Origin: an uncultured Rhodospirillales bacterium
Lineage (GTDB): Bacteria > Pseudomonadota > Alphaproteobacteria > ATCC43930 > CGMCC-115725
Assembly: GCA_903822185.1 (NCBI GenBank)
Contig: CAIJOA010000011.1
Span: 310,001-374,000 of the forward strand
Length of the DNA stretch: 64,000 bases
Direction of reading: 5' to 3'
Positions 25,316-33,934 of the stretch are shown piece by piece (positions within the stretch are counted from its first letter, which is position 1; every line of letters begins with the position of its first letter). The notes beneath the pieces were generated by a model. It searched no databases, was not told where the DNA came from, and saw nothing but the letters and a program-made list of their open reading frames with translations. The position numbers and the translations under genes were made by a program.

Positions 25316-26332
25316 GTGGCATTAGCGGTCAGTGCCAGGGAAGATAAGGCACAAAAGGCGTCGCTCGACCGTCTGAGTGCATTGCTGGAGGATGATCTCA
25401 AGCGCGTCAACGCGCTGATCATCGACCGCATGCACAGCCCCGTCGCCCTGATCCCCCAACTCGCCAGTCATATCGTCGCCGCCGGCGGCAAGCGCCTGCG
25501 CCCGATGCTGACGCTCGCGACATCGCGCATGTGCGGCTATCGCGGCGACCGCCATTTCGCTCTCGCCGCCTCGGTCGAATTCATCCACACCGCGACATTG
25601 CTGCATGACGATGTCGTCGATGAAAGCGGCCTGCGCCGCGGCCGCGCCACCGCCAACGCGGTCTGGGGCAACAAGCCGTCGGTCCTGGTCGGCGATTTCC
25701 TCTTCAGCCGCGCCTTCGAATTGATGGTCGAGGACGGTTCGCTTCCCGTGCTCGCGATCCTCTCAAGAGCCTCAGCCGTCATTGCCGAGGGCGAAGTGCT
25801 GCAGCTCGTCACCTCGAACGACATCGAGACGACGGAAGAATCTTATCTCGAGGTGATCAACGCCAAGACGGCGCAGCTTTTCGCCGCGGCGAGTCAGATC
25901 GGCGCGGTTCTCGCCGGACGCCCCAAGGAAGAAGAAGACGCTCTCGAGGCCTATGGCCGCCATCTCGGCATGGCTTTCCAGCTGATCGACGACATGCTCG
26001 ATTATTCGGCGCTTCAGGCCGAACTAGGCAAGACCGTCGGCGACGATTTCCATGACGGCAAGATCACCCTGCCGGTCGTGCTGGCGCTGCGCGCCGCCGA
26101 CGCCACGGAAAAGGAGTTCTGGCGCCGTACCCTCGAGGACATGGATCAGCAGCCTGAAGATCTGACCCATGCGATCGAGCTGATGCGCCGGCATGGAACC
26201 CTGACCGCCACCCTCGACCGGGCACGCGAATACGGGGTCGCCGCCCGCCGCGCCCTCGCCCCGTTCCGGGACGGCCCCGAGCGCCAAGCGCTCGATCAAG
26301 TCATCGATTTCTGCCTCGACCGCGGTTACTGA
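25316..26332 (+). CDS. ispB: Octaprenyl diphosphate synthase (polyprenyl synthetase)
   Basis: This 338-residue trans-prenyltransferase elongates farnesyl diphosphate with isopentenyl diphosphate to make the ubiquinone side chain. The first Asp-rich motif is LLHDDVVD (residues 98-102 DDVVD) and the second is LIDDMLDY near residue 224. GGKRLRPMLTLATSRM also matches the family. The start is a GTG at 25316 with GAGG about eight bases upstream. Chain length cannot be read with certainty from sequence. The gene is divergent from the DUF2007-ppdK run. Confidence 0.93.
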   Translation: MALAVSAREDKAQKASLDRLSALLEDDLKRVNALIIDRMHSPVALIPQLASHIVAAGGKRLRPMLTLATSRMCGYRGDRHFALAASVEFIHTATLLHDDVVDESGLRRGRATANAVWGNKPSVLVGDFLFSRAFELMVEDGSLPVLAILSRASAVIAEGEVLQLVTSNDIETTEESYLEVINAKTAQLFAAASQIGAVLAGRPKEEEDALEAYGRHLGMAFQLIDDMLDYSALQAELGKTVGDDFHDGKITLPVVLALRAADATEKEFWRRTLEDMDQQPEDLTHAIELMRRHGTLTATLDRAREYGVAARRALAPFRDGPERQALDQVIDFCLDRGY

Positions 26333-26447
26333 GTTACGGGTTGCAGCCCCCCGCGCTTCCGGCTATATCGCGCGCGGCGCCGCACAAGCCTTTTTGCCTG
26401 ATTTGGGCGGCCGTACCTGCAATCCATCTTTGTGTGGATCACCCGAT

Positions 26448-26524
26448 CGGGGCGTAGCTCAGCCAGGTAGAGCGCTAGCTTCGGGAGCTAGAAGCCGGAG
26501 GTTCGAATCCTCTCGCCCCGACCA
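26448..26524 (+). tRNA. tRNA-Pro (anticodon CGG)
   Basis: A full cloverleaf can be drawn. The acceptor stem is 26448-26454 with 26514-26520. The D stem is GCTC with GAGC (457-460/470-473 in the last digits). The anticodon stem CTAGC/GCTAG is at 26475-26479 and 26487-26491 with loop TTCGGGA, giving anticodon CGG at 26482-26484. The T stem is 26497-26501 with 26509-26513 and loop TTCGAAT. The discriminator A and CCA end at 26521-26524 are encoded. It reads CCG codons. Confidence 0.97.
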
Positions 26525-26616
26525 TTCTCAAAACTGCCACCAATCCGGGACAATATCCCTGTCGTGGTCGCACCGGACCCGCTAAAATCGCGCCATCTCG
26601 AAACAGGATTTGCCGC

Positions 26617-26958
26617 ATGGCGATTCGCGGTCAACAAAGCGAGCCGACAGAGCTTCACCCCGGCGCTGGGGTGCGGGAAGCTGCCCGGATTGCCGAGCTT
26701 GAACGCTGGGCCTGGGGACGCGCGCGCGCGCAGCGGATTTTCTATAGCCATCTCGCGGCCTATGTGGTCATCAACTTCGTCCTGTTCCTGATCGATTCCG
26801 CTTCATCCGGACCGGCTTGGTTCTACGCACCGCTGGTCGGCTGGGGCTTGGTCATTTGCCTCCATGCCCTTCACGCCTTCGAATTGTTGCCCTGGACCAC
26901 CCAGGACTGGGAAAAGCGCAAAGTTCGCGAACTCGTGAACGAGAAGCTGCGACATTGA
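26617..26958 (+). CDS. 2TM domain-containing protein
   Basis: This 113-residue protein has two hydrophobic helices, AYVVINFVLFLIDSAS and FYAPLVGWGLVICLHALHAF. Between basic flanks and the ending WTTQDWEKRKVRELVNEKL, this matches the 2TM domain found in short bacterial proteins and some histidine kinases. The region ERWAWGRARAQRIFYSHLAA before helix 1 is typical. Its role is unknown. It stands alone downstream of tRNA-Pro. Confidence 0.83.
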   Translation: MAIRGQQSEPTELHPGAGVREAARIAELERWAWGRARAQRIFYSHLAAYVVINFVLFLIDSASSGPAWFYAPLVGWGLVICLHALHAFELLPWTTQDWEKRKVRELVNEKLRH

Positions 26959-27070
26959 CGCCCTCGCGGCGCGGAACGGCTTTACGGCATAGTTTCTTTC
27001 GTCCTATGCCGGTGAAGCTCTCCGGCGCAAAAAGCATCTTCCTCATTCACAACCATACGTGCCCCACGCG

Positions 27071-28390
27071 ATGATCACGATCCGTCGTTCCGTCTGCTTC
27101 GCCTTCGCCCTCGCCTTCCTGCTGGGCGGCTGCACCGCCGGCCCGAGCCGCACCGCGCGCGACACAGGCGCGATGAACGACGCCGATTTCGCGCTCTACC
27201 GTTCCGTCCTCAACCGCGTGCGCGCGAGTTATGTCGATTCGGTGAGCGATTCAAAGCTGATCGACAGTTCGCTCAAAGGCATGCTGACCGGCCTCGATCC
27301 GCATTCCGATTACATGACCGAACATGAATATCAGGACATGATGGACGACAGCGCCGGCGAGTTTGCCGGCATTGGCGCCGAGTTGACGCGCGACGACAAT
27401 CATCCCGTCGTGCTGTCGCCGATCGACGGCACGCCCGCGTCGCGCGCCGGCATTCAACCCGGCGACATCATCCTTCGCATCGATGGTCATTTGACCGACG
27501 GCCTGTCGTTGAAGGACGTGGTGGATTCATTGCGCGGTCCCGCCAATACCCAGGTGAAGATCACCATCGGCCGCAAGAGCGTGCCGCCGTTCGAGGTCAG
27601 CCTCACCCGGGCGATCATCCATGTCGATTCCGTCAAATTCGCGATGCAGCCCAACAATGTCGGCTATATCCGGATCACCAGCTTCGGCGAGACGACACAG
27701 CGCGAAGTTGCCCGCGCCATCGACGATCTGAAAAACAAAGCCGGCGGACAACTCAGAGGCTTGGTGTTGGACCTGCGCAACAATCCCGGCGGCTTGCTGG
27801 ACCAAGCTGTCCAAGTGTCCGGTGACTTCCTCGACGGCGGCACGACCGTATCGATCCGCGGCCGCTCCGACGATGACAATCATGTCTTCCCGGCGCCCGG
27901 CGGCGGCGATCGCCTGCGCGGCGTGCCCGTCGTCGTCATGATCAACGGTGCATCGGCATCGGCGGCCGAGATCGTCGCCGGCGCCTTGCAGGATCGCAAG
28001 CGCGCCGAGATCCTCGGCATGCAGAGCTTCGGCAAAGGATCGGTCCAGACCATCATCCCCCTCGACGGGCATGGCGCGCTGCGGCTGACCACGGCACGCT
28101 ACTACACGCCGAGCGGACGCTCAATCCAGGGCCAGGGCATCGTCCCCGATCATGTCGTCGAGCAGCCCAAGGGCGAGAAGTCGGCCGAGGTCGAACTTGT
28201 GCGCGAAGCCGATCTTCCCGGCGCGATCACCAACGGGCTGAAGAACCAGCCAGGTGATGCCGTCGCGGCCCCCCGCACCAAGACCGAAACCTTGATCGAG
28301 GTCGCGGCGATCGGCACCGTCAAAGACTATCAACTCAAGGCGGCGCTCGACGATCTGGGCAAGCAGGTCCGGGTTTCCGGCAACAAATAG
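27071..28390 (+). CDS. S41 family C-terminal processing protease, lipoprotein
   Basis: The start is the ATG at 27071, or possibly the GTG at 27059; neither has a good Shine-Dalgarno. The 439-residue protein begins with a lipoprotein signal ending in LLGGC. A PDZ domain (SPIDGTPASRAGIQPGDIIL) follows. The S41 protease core contains LVLDLRNNPGGLLDQAVQVS, the Ser nucleophile in MINGASASAAEIVAGAL and the general-base Lys in LGMQSFGKGSVQTIIP. CtpA-type enzymes trim periplasmic protein C-termini and murein hydrolases. A strong terminator follows. Confidence 0.92.
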   Translation: MITIRRSVCFAFALAFLLGGCTAGPSRTARDTGAMNDADFALYRSVLNRVRASYVDSVSDSKLIDSSLKGMLTGLDPHSDYMTEHEYQDMMDDSAGEFAGIGAELTRDDNHPVVLSPIDGTPASRAGIQPGDIILRIDGHLTDGLSLKDVVDSLRGPANTQVKITIGRKSVPPFEVSLTRAIIHVDSVKFAMQPNNVGYIRITSFGETTQREVARAIDDLKNKAGGQLRGLVLDLRNNPGGLLDQAVQVSGDFLDGGTTVSIRGRSDDDNHVFPAPGGGDRLRGVPVVVMINGASASAAEIVAGALQDRKRAEILGMQSFGKGSVQTIIPLDGHGALRLTTARYYTPSGRSIQGQGIVPDHVVEQPKGEKSAEVELVREADLPGAITNGLKNQPGDAVAAPRTKTETLIEVAAIGTVKDYQLKAALDDLGKQVRVSGNK

Positions 28391-28407
28391 CTGGCTTATT
28401 CGTCAAG

Positions 28408-28445
28408 ACGGCGGCGCAACCGACCGGTGCGCCGCCGTTTTCTTT
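28408..28445 (+). terminator. Rho-independent terminator after the S41 protease gene
   Basis: Perfect 11-bp arms lie at 28408-28418 (ACGGCGGCGCA) and 28428-28438 around a nine-base loop. The tail TTTCTTTT follows, 18 bases after the protease stop codon. Confidence 0.9.
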
Positions 28446-28501
28446 TATAAATGCCCGCCTTGACCGAACGACTATAATAGGTCGGTGATTGGAGATAGCT
28501 G

Positions 28502-28975
28502 ATGCCCCGGACCTTACGTACTGTCTTCGCCTCGATCCTGCTGCTCTTAAGCGGCTGCGTCTCGCCGGTACCGCCGGGCGAGGCCCTGACCGGTCCCTTG
28601 CCGCCGCAACAGGCAGGATCGGCGCGGTTCGTGTTTTACCGGCCGCTCAACTACTACGACACGATGGCGATGCCGACGGTAACGCTTAACGAAGCGACGA
28701 CCGGGATTTCGCAGAACGGCGCGGCGTTCTATCGCGACGTCGCGCCCGGCCTCTACAACATCGCCCTGACCCCGACCGATCCCTATCCGCATCAGTTCAA
28801 GACGGTCACGGTTCGTCCTGGCGACGTTTATTACGTCCGCATCGACACGCTCTCCAAGGTGCCTTGTAACCTCTTTCCAACCGCACGCTGTAGCGAAGAT
28901 ACGTTCATTATGACGCTGATCGATCCGCCTGTGGGGATGCAGGAAAGTCAGGGGCTTCATCTGATTTCCGGTTGA
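28502..28975 (+). CDS. DUF2846-like lipoprotein
   Basis: This 157-residue lipoprotein has a signal peptide ending in LLLSGC, and the mature domain runs from SARFVFYRPLNYYDT to the C-terminus. The beta-rich pattern with VAPGLYNIALTPTDPYPHQF and TVRPGDVYYVRIDT resembles DUF2846, a family of outer-membrane-anchored proteins of unknown role. Two further cysteines (PCNLFPTARC) may form a disulfide. GGAGA precedes the ATG at 28502. Confidence 0.8.
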   Translation: MPRTLRTVFASILLLLSGCVSPVPPGEALTGPLPPQQAGSARFVFYRPLNYYDTMAMPTVTLNEATTGISQNGAAFYRDVAPGLYNIALTPTDPYPHQFKTVTVRPGDVYYVRIDTLSKVPCNLFPTARCSEDTFIMTLIDPPVGMQESQGLHLISG

Positions 28976-29032
28976 TAACCGATAGAATCGGCCTTGCTTG
29001 CCCGAACCGGGGCAAATCGCTAAGGGGTGATC

Positions 29033-29644
29033 ATGGACGCTGTCGATCCCACGAAAGAAACCTCTCGGCTTCACGTCAGCACTTTGCTGGTCGCTTCCGA
29101 GCGTGCCTTGGTCAATGCGCTGGACGAATTGGGCTTTGCGGAGAATGACGATCGGGTGATCGAACATGAAGGCCGATTCGCCTTCATCACCTGCAGCCAC
29201 GATCCCGATTGCGACGACTTATTTGCGCTGATCAGCGAGCTGGCCGCACGCGGCGAAACCTGGGAACTGCAATACCGGATCGATACCGGCGAAGGCCGCG
29301 CGATCTTCCAGCGCTTCTCCCGGCATCAGCCGGTCGAGGCGATCGACGCGCCGATCCCGCCCGAGCCGTCACCGGCGACGGGCGATTTGCCGATCCATGA
29401 TCTCGACGAGGAAAAAGACCGCAAGGCGTTGGCGAAAGCCATGACCCGGATCGACCCGACCGAGGTGTTCGTCATCCTCGGCTCCAACGCCGCCGGCCGC
29501 GCCACCGCCATCATCCTGCGCCGCAATCCGCGCGGCGCCATCGCCAGCGCCGAGGGTGCCGACGAAGCCAGCCTGCGCAGCACCATCCGCGAGATGTTGC
29601 CGACCGTGATGTTCTCGGTCGCGATGAAGCCGTCTTCAAGCTGA
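29033..29644 (+). CDS. Hypothetical protein, no family recognised
   Basis: The likely start is the ATG at 29033, after AAGGGGTG; a GTG at 29027 is also possible. The 203-residue product is acidic and appears cytoplasmic. An N-terminal part (LHVSTLLVASERALVNALDE) leads to a Pro-rich linker at about residues 105-118. The C-terminal part contains DPTEVFVILGSNAAGRATAI and MLPTVMFSVAMKP. The glycine-containing stretch after beta-like residues could be a nucleotide or ligand loop, but this is speculation. It lies just ahead of the acyltransferase gene and may be coupled to it. Confidence 0.65.
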   Translation: MDAVDPTKETSRLHVSTLLVASERALVNALDELGFAENDDRVIEHEGRFAFITCSHDPDCDDLFALISELAARGETWELQYRIDTGEGRAIFQRFSRHQPVEAIDAPIPPEPSPATGDLPIHDLDEEKDRKALAKAMTRIDPTEVFVILGSNAAGRATAIILRRNPRGAIASAEGADEASLRSTIREMLPTVMFSVAMKPSSS

Positions 29645-29652
29645 GAGCTCCG

Positions 29653-30741
29653 ATTCAAAGCACGGCCACTCAAAGCCCTGTTGCGCGGCAGAATAATTTC
29701 GATGCGCTTCGGCTGATCGCGGCCGTCTCGGTCATCTTCTCGCATTCCTATATGATTGCGCAGGGGACGGAGGCGAACGAGCCGCTCAATCTCCTGACCG
29801 GCAACCAATGCATATTGGGCCTTGTTGCGGTCTTCATCTTCTTTGCCGTCAGCGGCTTCCTGATCACGCAAAGCTTCGAGCAAACGCAAGCGCCGTTGCG
29901 CTATCTGCTCAAGCGCTGCCTGCGCATCTTTCCGGGTCTCATTCTTGTCTTAGTGCTGACGGCGTTCGTTCTCGGCCCGATCGTCACCACCCTGCCGCTG
30001 ACCGATTATCTGCATCGCCCCGAGCCTTATTTCTATGTCCTGCGTAATGCCTATTTCAGCCTGAAGGTGCATGAGCTTCCGGGCGTGATGTTCGTCGATA
30101 ATCCGGTGGGTCTCGAGGTCAACGGCGCGCTCTGGTCGCTTGGCTGCGAATTCCAGATGTATATCATGGTGATGCTGCTGGGCATTTGCCGGCTTATCAA
30201 CGTGCCGGTTTGCATTTTGTTGTTGGCGCTGGGCATGGCCTGTATCCAGTACGAGCCGCTGAGCTTCCTGACCCAATATGACGCCCTGAGCTTTCTCGGC
30301 GGCTGGGGCTGGACGCTCAGCTTTTTCGCCATGGGGATGCTGATCTACAAGCTGCGCGACTGGCGCTACACTTTCGACGGGCGCGTCGCGATCGTCGCGG
30401 TGATTGGCCTGATCGCCAGCATCCCGCTGCAGCAGTTCATCCTGCTGTTCGCGCCGTTCGGCTGCTATCTCGCGATCTATATCGCGCGCCATCCGCGCAT
30501 CCCGTTCATCCCGGCGGCGAAGTTCGGCGATCTGTCCTATGGGCTCTATATCTTCGGCTGGCCGTCGGAACAGCTTGTCATCTGGCTGATGGGCGGCCAT
30601 GCGGCGTGGTGGCAAGTTTTTATCGATGCGACGTTGGTGGCGAGCGTCCTCGCCTTCCTGTCGTGGCATCTGGTCGAAAAGCGCGCATTGCGCTTGAAAC
30701 CGCGTAGCCGACACTTGCAAGCTGAAATCCTGGCAAGCTGA
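29653..30741 (+). CDS. Acyltransferase 3 family membrane protein, start codon unclear
   Basis: The conserved N-terminus of this family (NNFDALRLIAAVSVIFSHSY, with the catalytic His) is encoded from 29692, upstream of the first ATG at 29752. In that frame no ATG, GTG or TTG precedes it. An ATT at 29653 follows GAGAG by five bases and would give MQSTATQSPVARQNNFDAL; a rare start or a sequence error is likely. The rest shows about ten hydrophobic helices with VFIFFAVSGFLITQSFEQT and RCLRIFPGLILVLVL. Family members O-acetylate or acylate surface sugars in the inner membrane. Confidence 0.82.
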   Translation: MQSTATQSPVARQNNFDALRLIAAVSVIFSHSYMIAQGTEANEPLNLLTGNQCILGLVAVFIFFAVSGFLITQSFEQTQAPLRYLLKRCLRIFPGLILVLVLTAFVLGPIVTTLPLTDYLHRPEPYFYVLRNAYFSLKVHELPGVMFVDNPVGLEVNGALWSLGCEFQMYIMVMLLGICRLINVPVCILLLALGMACIQYEPLSFLTQYDALSFLGGWGWTLSFFAMGMLIYKLRDWRYTFDGRVAIVAVIGLIASIPLQQFILLFAPFGCYLAIYIARHPRIPFIPAAKFGDLSYGLYIFGWPSEQLVIWLMGGHAAWWQVFIDATLVASVLAFLSWHLVEKRALRLKPRSRHLQAEILAS

Positions 30742-30782
30742 AGGTCTGGCGTAGCTGACGATCTGGGCATGGGGCAGACATC

Positions 30783-31697
30783 ATGGCGACCGAAATCCCT
30801 TTCCGCCGCGAATTCACCTTCGAATACAAACGGCCCGAGCGCTTAAGCCCGCTGATCCGGCGGGTCGTCGCGCACAATCCCAGCCCTTTCACCTTCAAAG
30901 GCACCGGGACCTATATCGTCGGCACCGGCAAGGTCGCGGTGATCGATCCCGGCCCCAACCTGCCCGAACATGTCGATGCCTTGATGGTGGCATTGGACGG
31001 TGAAACAGTCACCCACATCGTCGTCACCCACACCCATGGCGATCACTCCCCCGCCGCGGCACCGTTGAAGCAAGCAACGGGGGCCAAGACCTATGCCTAT
31101 GGCCCGCATGGTTCGGGTCGCGCCGAAGCGCACCAGCATGGCGGCAACATGGAGGAAAGCGGCGACCGCGACTTCATCCCCGATGTCGAGATGCGCGAGG
31201 GCGATACGGTCGAAGGCCCCGGCTGGCATCTATCGGCGGTCGAAACGCCGGGCCATACCTCGAACCATCTGTGCTTTGCCTTGGCGGAAGAAAAAACGCT
31301 GTTCAGCGGCGATCACGTCATGGGCTGGTCAACGAGCGTCATCGCGCCGCCCGATGGCGACATGGCGTCCTATATGCGGTCGCTGGAAAAACTGCTGCAT
31401 CGCGACGATGCGCTGTATTGGCCGACACATGGCGCATCGATCATCGCGCCGAAGCCCCATGTCCAAGCCTTCATCGCCCATCGCCGAGAGCGCAGTGACG
31501 ACATTCTCAAAGCCATCGCCGCTGGTGACGAAACCATCGCCGCCATCGTCGCGCGGGTCTATGTCGGATTAGACCCTAAGCTGGTCATCCCCGCCGGACG
31601 CTCGGTTTTGGCGCATCTGATCGAGCTGGTCGAAACCCGGCGCGTCCACTGCGACGGCCCGCCCTCGATCGAGGCGCGCTACCAGATCGCGCGCTAG
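30783..31697 (+). CDS. MBL-fold metallo-hydrolase, LACTB2-like
   Basis: This 304-residue protein has the metal-binding motif VVTHTHGDHSPAAAPL, with later ligands in VETPGHTSNHLCF and the Asp in LFSGDHVMGWS. The N-terminal PFTFKGTGTYIVGTGKVAVI and a C-terminal winged-helix-like tail are as in LACTB2, a single-strand endoribonuclease. Bacterial members are also annotated as glyoxalase II-like. The in vivo substrate is unknown. It converges with the MetE-like gene, one base apart. Confidence 0.88.
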   Translation: MATEIPFRREFTFEYKRPERLSPLIRRVVAHNPSPFTFKGTGTYIVGTGKVAVIDPGPNLPEHVDALMVALDGETVTHIVVTHTHGDHSPAAAPLKQATGAKTYAYGPHGSGRAEAHQHGGNMEESGDRDFIPDVEMREGDTVEGPGWHLSAVETPGHTSNHLCFALAEEKTLFSGDHVMGWSTSVIAPPDGDMASYMRSLEKLLHRDDALYWPTHGASIIAPKPHVQAFIAHRRERSDDILKAIAAGDETIAAIVARVYVGLDPKLVIPAGRSVLAHLIELVETRRVHCDGPPSIEARYQIAR

Positions 31698-31698
31698 A

Positions 31699-32844
31699 TC
31701 AGTTCCAGAGCCGCTTGCTGGCAAGCGCCGCGCCTTCGGCGAGGCTGCGGAGTTTCTTGAAACCGATCTCGGGATCGATCTTGCCGTAACCGACGAAGGT
31801 GCCGAAGCCGCAATCGGTGCCGGCGATGACGCGTTCGCGGCCGATGACGCTCGCATAGCGTTGGATGCGTTCAGCGACGAGTTCCGGATGCTCGACATAA
31901 TTGGTCGAGGTGTCGATCACGCCAGGGATCAGCACCTTGTCGTCAGGCAGCTTCACATCACGCCACTGCGACCATTCATGTTCGTGACGCGGATTGGCGC
32001 CTTCGACCAGGAACGCCATCGGCTTGGCCTTCAACAAAATCGGCGCGACCTTCCGCAACTCGATGTCGTGATCGTGCGGGCCTTCGTAATTGCCCCAGCA
32101 AATATGCAGCCGCATCATGTCCGCCGGAATGTTCCGGACAGCGTGGTTCAGCACTTCGACATGATGCGCGGCGCGCTTCAGGAAGTCGGCCTCGCTCAAA
32201 TCTTGAAAGCCGGTGTGCCGCGCCATCGCCAAGTCCGGGCAATCGAGCTGCAGCACGAAACCAGCCTTGTGGATCGCTTCGTATTCCGTCTGCATCGCAT
32301 CGCCCAGCGCTTCGACATAGGCTTCGTGCGACGGATAGAAACTGTTGGTCTGAAAAGCGGTGACAAGGCCCGGTGACGCCGAGGTCATAAAGGCGTCGGT
32401 TGCCGGCGTGGCGTCGAGTGCGGCACGAAGATGCGCGGTGTCGTGATCGATCGGCGCGCGATCGATCAGCGCAATCGGACCAACGCAGGTCGAGCGGCGC
32501 AGGGTCTGCGGCCCGGTCATCCGCGCCATTGCTTCGTTGAAGGCAGGATAATCGCGGGTATCGAGCGGCGGCTTGCGCGCGGCGTGACCCCGGAAACCCG
32601 ACAAGCGATCGGCGATATAGGTCGAATAACCCGGCTTCGACATTTCGCCGTCATCGACGATATCGATACCAGCCTCGACTTGCCGTTTCACAATTGCCGA
32701 AACGGCTTCGGCAGTGGAGTTTTCCAGCGCGGCCGCATCGTAAGCCTCGCCGCGATCCTTGCGCAGAAGCTGCTCCGCCAATTCCTTAGGACGCGGCAGA
32801 CTGCCGACATGCGTGGTCAGGATGCGCTGGGTGCTGGTTTTCAT
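31699..32844 (-). CDS. MetE/YxjG-like cobalamin-independent methyltransferase
   Basis: This 381-residue protein corresponds to the C-terminal catalytic barrel of MetE. It starts ILTTHVGSLPRPKELAEQLL and has the zinc ligands His and Cys in RLHICWGNYEGPHDHD, a Glu in VEGANPRHEHEW and a Cys in GTDCGFGTF. It lacks the MetE N-terminal half, like YxjG/YxjH and the epoxyalkane:coenzyme M transferases. It should transfer a methyl or alkyl group to a thiol. As the last gene of the SBP/ABC transporter run it may process the imported ligand. AAGGAAGAGAAG precedes its ATG. Confidence 0.85.
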   Translation of the reverse strand: MKTSTQRILTTHVGSLPRPKELAEQLLRKDRGEAYDAAALENSTAEAVSAIVKRQVEAGIDIVDDGEMSKPGYSTYIADRLSGFRGHAARKPPLDTRDYPAFNEAMARMTGPQTLRRSTCVGPIALIDRAPIDHDTAHLRAALDATPATDAFMTSASPGLVTAFQTNSFYPSHEAYVEALGDAMQTEYEAIHKAGFVLQLDCPDLAMARHTGFQDLSEADFLKRAAHHVEVLNHAVRNIPADMMRLHICWGNYEGPHDHDIELRKVAPILLKAKPMAFLVEGANPRHEHEWSQWRDVKLPDDKVLIPGVIDTSTNYVEHPELVAERIQRYASVIGRERVIAGTDCGFGTFVGYGKIDPEIGFKKLRSLAEGAALASKRLWN

Positions 32845-32860
32845 ATCTTCTCTTCCTTGC

Positions 32861-32879
32861 CGCGTAACAGGGTTACGCG
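32861..32879. promoter_or_regulatory. Inverted repeat between lipoprotein and MetE-like genes
   Basis: CGCGTAAC (32861-32868) and GTTACGCG (32872-32879) form perfect 8-bp arms with a three-base spacer. It lies immediately after the lipoprotein stop codon and before the Shine-Dalgarno of the MetE-like gene. No T-run follows on the transcribed strand, so an operator or an mRNA-processing hairpin is as likely as a terminator. Confidence 0.55.
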
Positions 32880-33152
32880 TCAGCCGGCGTAGGGTGGCGC
32901 CTCGCAGCCGGTCGAACTTTCAATCGGAACACCGTGCCGCCACATACAGCACCGCATCCAGCGCGGGCCGATGTCATCGCCGACATGGCCGGCGACCAGA
33001 TCGTTTTCACAGATCTTCATCTGCCAGGAATATTGCGTCCCGACATCGAACATGCTGCCGTATTTCTGGCCGTAATGATCGTCGATCGAATAGGTGCCGC
33101 AGCCTTGCAGCGCGAGCGCGCCCAAGAGAACGAGAACGCGCGCGCGCCGCAT
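32880..33152 (-). CDS. Small cysteine-rich lipoprotein
   Basis: The ATG at 33152 overlaps the permease stop by one base (TAATG), which decides the start over the in-frame codon at 33278. The 90-residue product begins MRRARVLVLLGALALQGCGT, a clear lipobox (LQGC). The mature part has Tyr-rich IDDHYGQKYGSMFDVGTQYS and four further cysteines, in KICENDL, RWMRCCMWRHG and TGCEAPP. These could form two disulfides. No family was recognised. Its position inside an ABC transporter operon suggests an accessory outer-membrane or periplasmic role. Confidence 0.7.
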   Translation of the reverse strand: MRRARVLVLLGALALQGCGTYSIDDHYGQKYGSMFDVGTQYSWQMKICENDLVAGHVGDDIGPRWMRCCMWRHGVPIESSTGCEAPPYAG

Positions 33153-33934
33153 TATTGCTGGACCTTCCACGGAATGACGATGCGTTCGACTTCGAAGAAC
33201 ATCGTCGAGGTGATCACACCGAGCAGACCGATGGTGACGATACCGACGAACATCGCATCGACCTGCAGCAATTCCCACGACGACCAGATCAGGTAGCCGA
33301 TGCCGCTTTTGGCGGCGACGAATTCGGCGGCCGTGCCGATGATGAAGGAAATCGCCAACGCGACGCGCAAGCCGGCGAAGATCAGCGGCAGCGCGCCGAA
33401 GAACACGACACGGGTGAACATGACGCTGGGGCTGGCACCGTAATTACGGGCGACGTCGATATAGATTTTCTCGATATTCGCCGCGCCGGCATAGGTGTTG
33501 ACGATCACCGGAAAGAACGCGCCGATCGCGACAACGACGATCTTCGAGGTTTCGCCGAAACCGAAAGCCAACAGGATCAACGGCATCAGGGCCAGCTTCG
33601 GCACCGGGAACAAGGCCGCGACCAACGGATCGACGATGATCCGGACGCCGCGCCACATCGCCATGCAAAGACCGATCGCAATGCCGGGAATCGCGCCGAC
33701 CAGGAATCCCGCGATGATGCGCCAAAGCGTGACGACCGTGTCCCAGAGCAATTCGCCCGAGAGACACAGCGCCCAGAAACGTTCAGCGATGTCCGACGGC
33801 GCCGGCACGAAGCGGCGATCGCCGAGACCGGCGCGGATGGCGATTTCCCACAGAACCAGAAGACCGATCGGCGAGAGGAGATAAAGAAGCCGTTCTTGCC
33901 GAAGGTTTTTCGCTGCCTGACTCTTGCCGCTCAT
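33152..33934 (-). CDS. ABC transporter permease, SsuC/TauC type
   Basis: This 260-residue protein has about six transmembrane helices and the BPD_transp_1 coupling region with VARNYGASPSVMFTRVVFFG followed by GALPLIFAGLRVALAISFI. It belongs to the importer class for sulfonates, nitrate, taurine, thiamine precursors and similar ligands. It is the only permease near the five SBP genes and presumably works as a homodimer with the ATPase. It overlaps the ATPase gene by four bases (ATGA). Confidence 0.93.
   Translation of the reverse strand: MSGKSQAAKNLRQERLLYLLSPIGLLVLWEIAIRAGLGDRRFVPAPSDIAERFWALCLSGELLWDTVVTLWRIIAGFLVGAIPGIAIGLCMAMWRGVRIIVDPLVAALFPVPKLALMPLILLAFGFGETSKIVVVAIGAFFPVIVNTYAGAANIEKIYIDVARNYGASPSVMFTRVVFFGALPLIFAGLRVALAISFIIGTAAEFVAAKSGIGYLIWSSWELLQVDAMFVGIVTIGLLGVITSTMFFEVERIVIPWKVQQ

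Noticed and set aside
26448-26524. tRNA-Pro as an integration site
   Set aside because: No integrase gene, direct repeat of the tRNA 3' end or phage gene was seen nearby.
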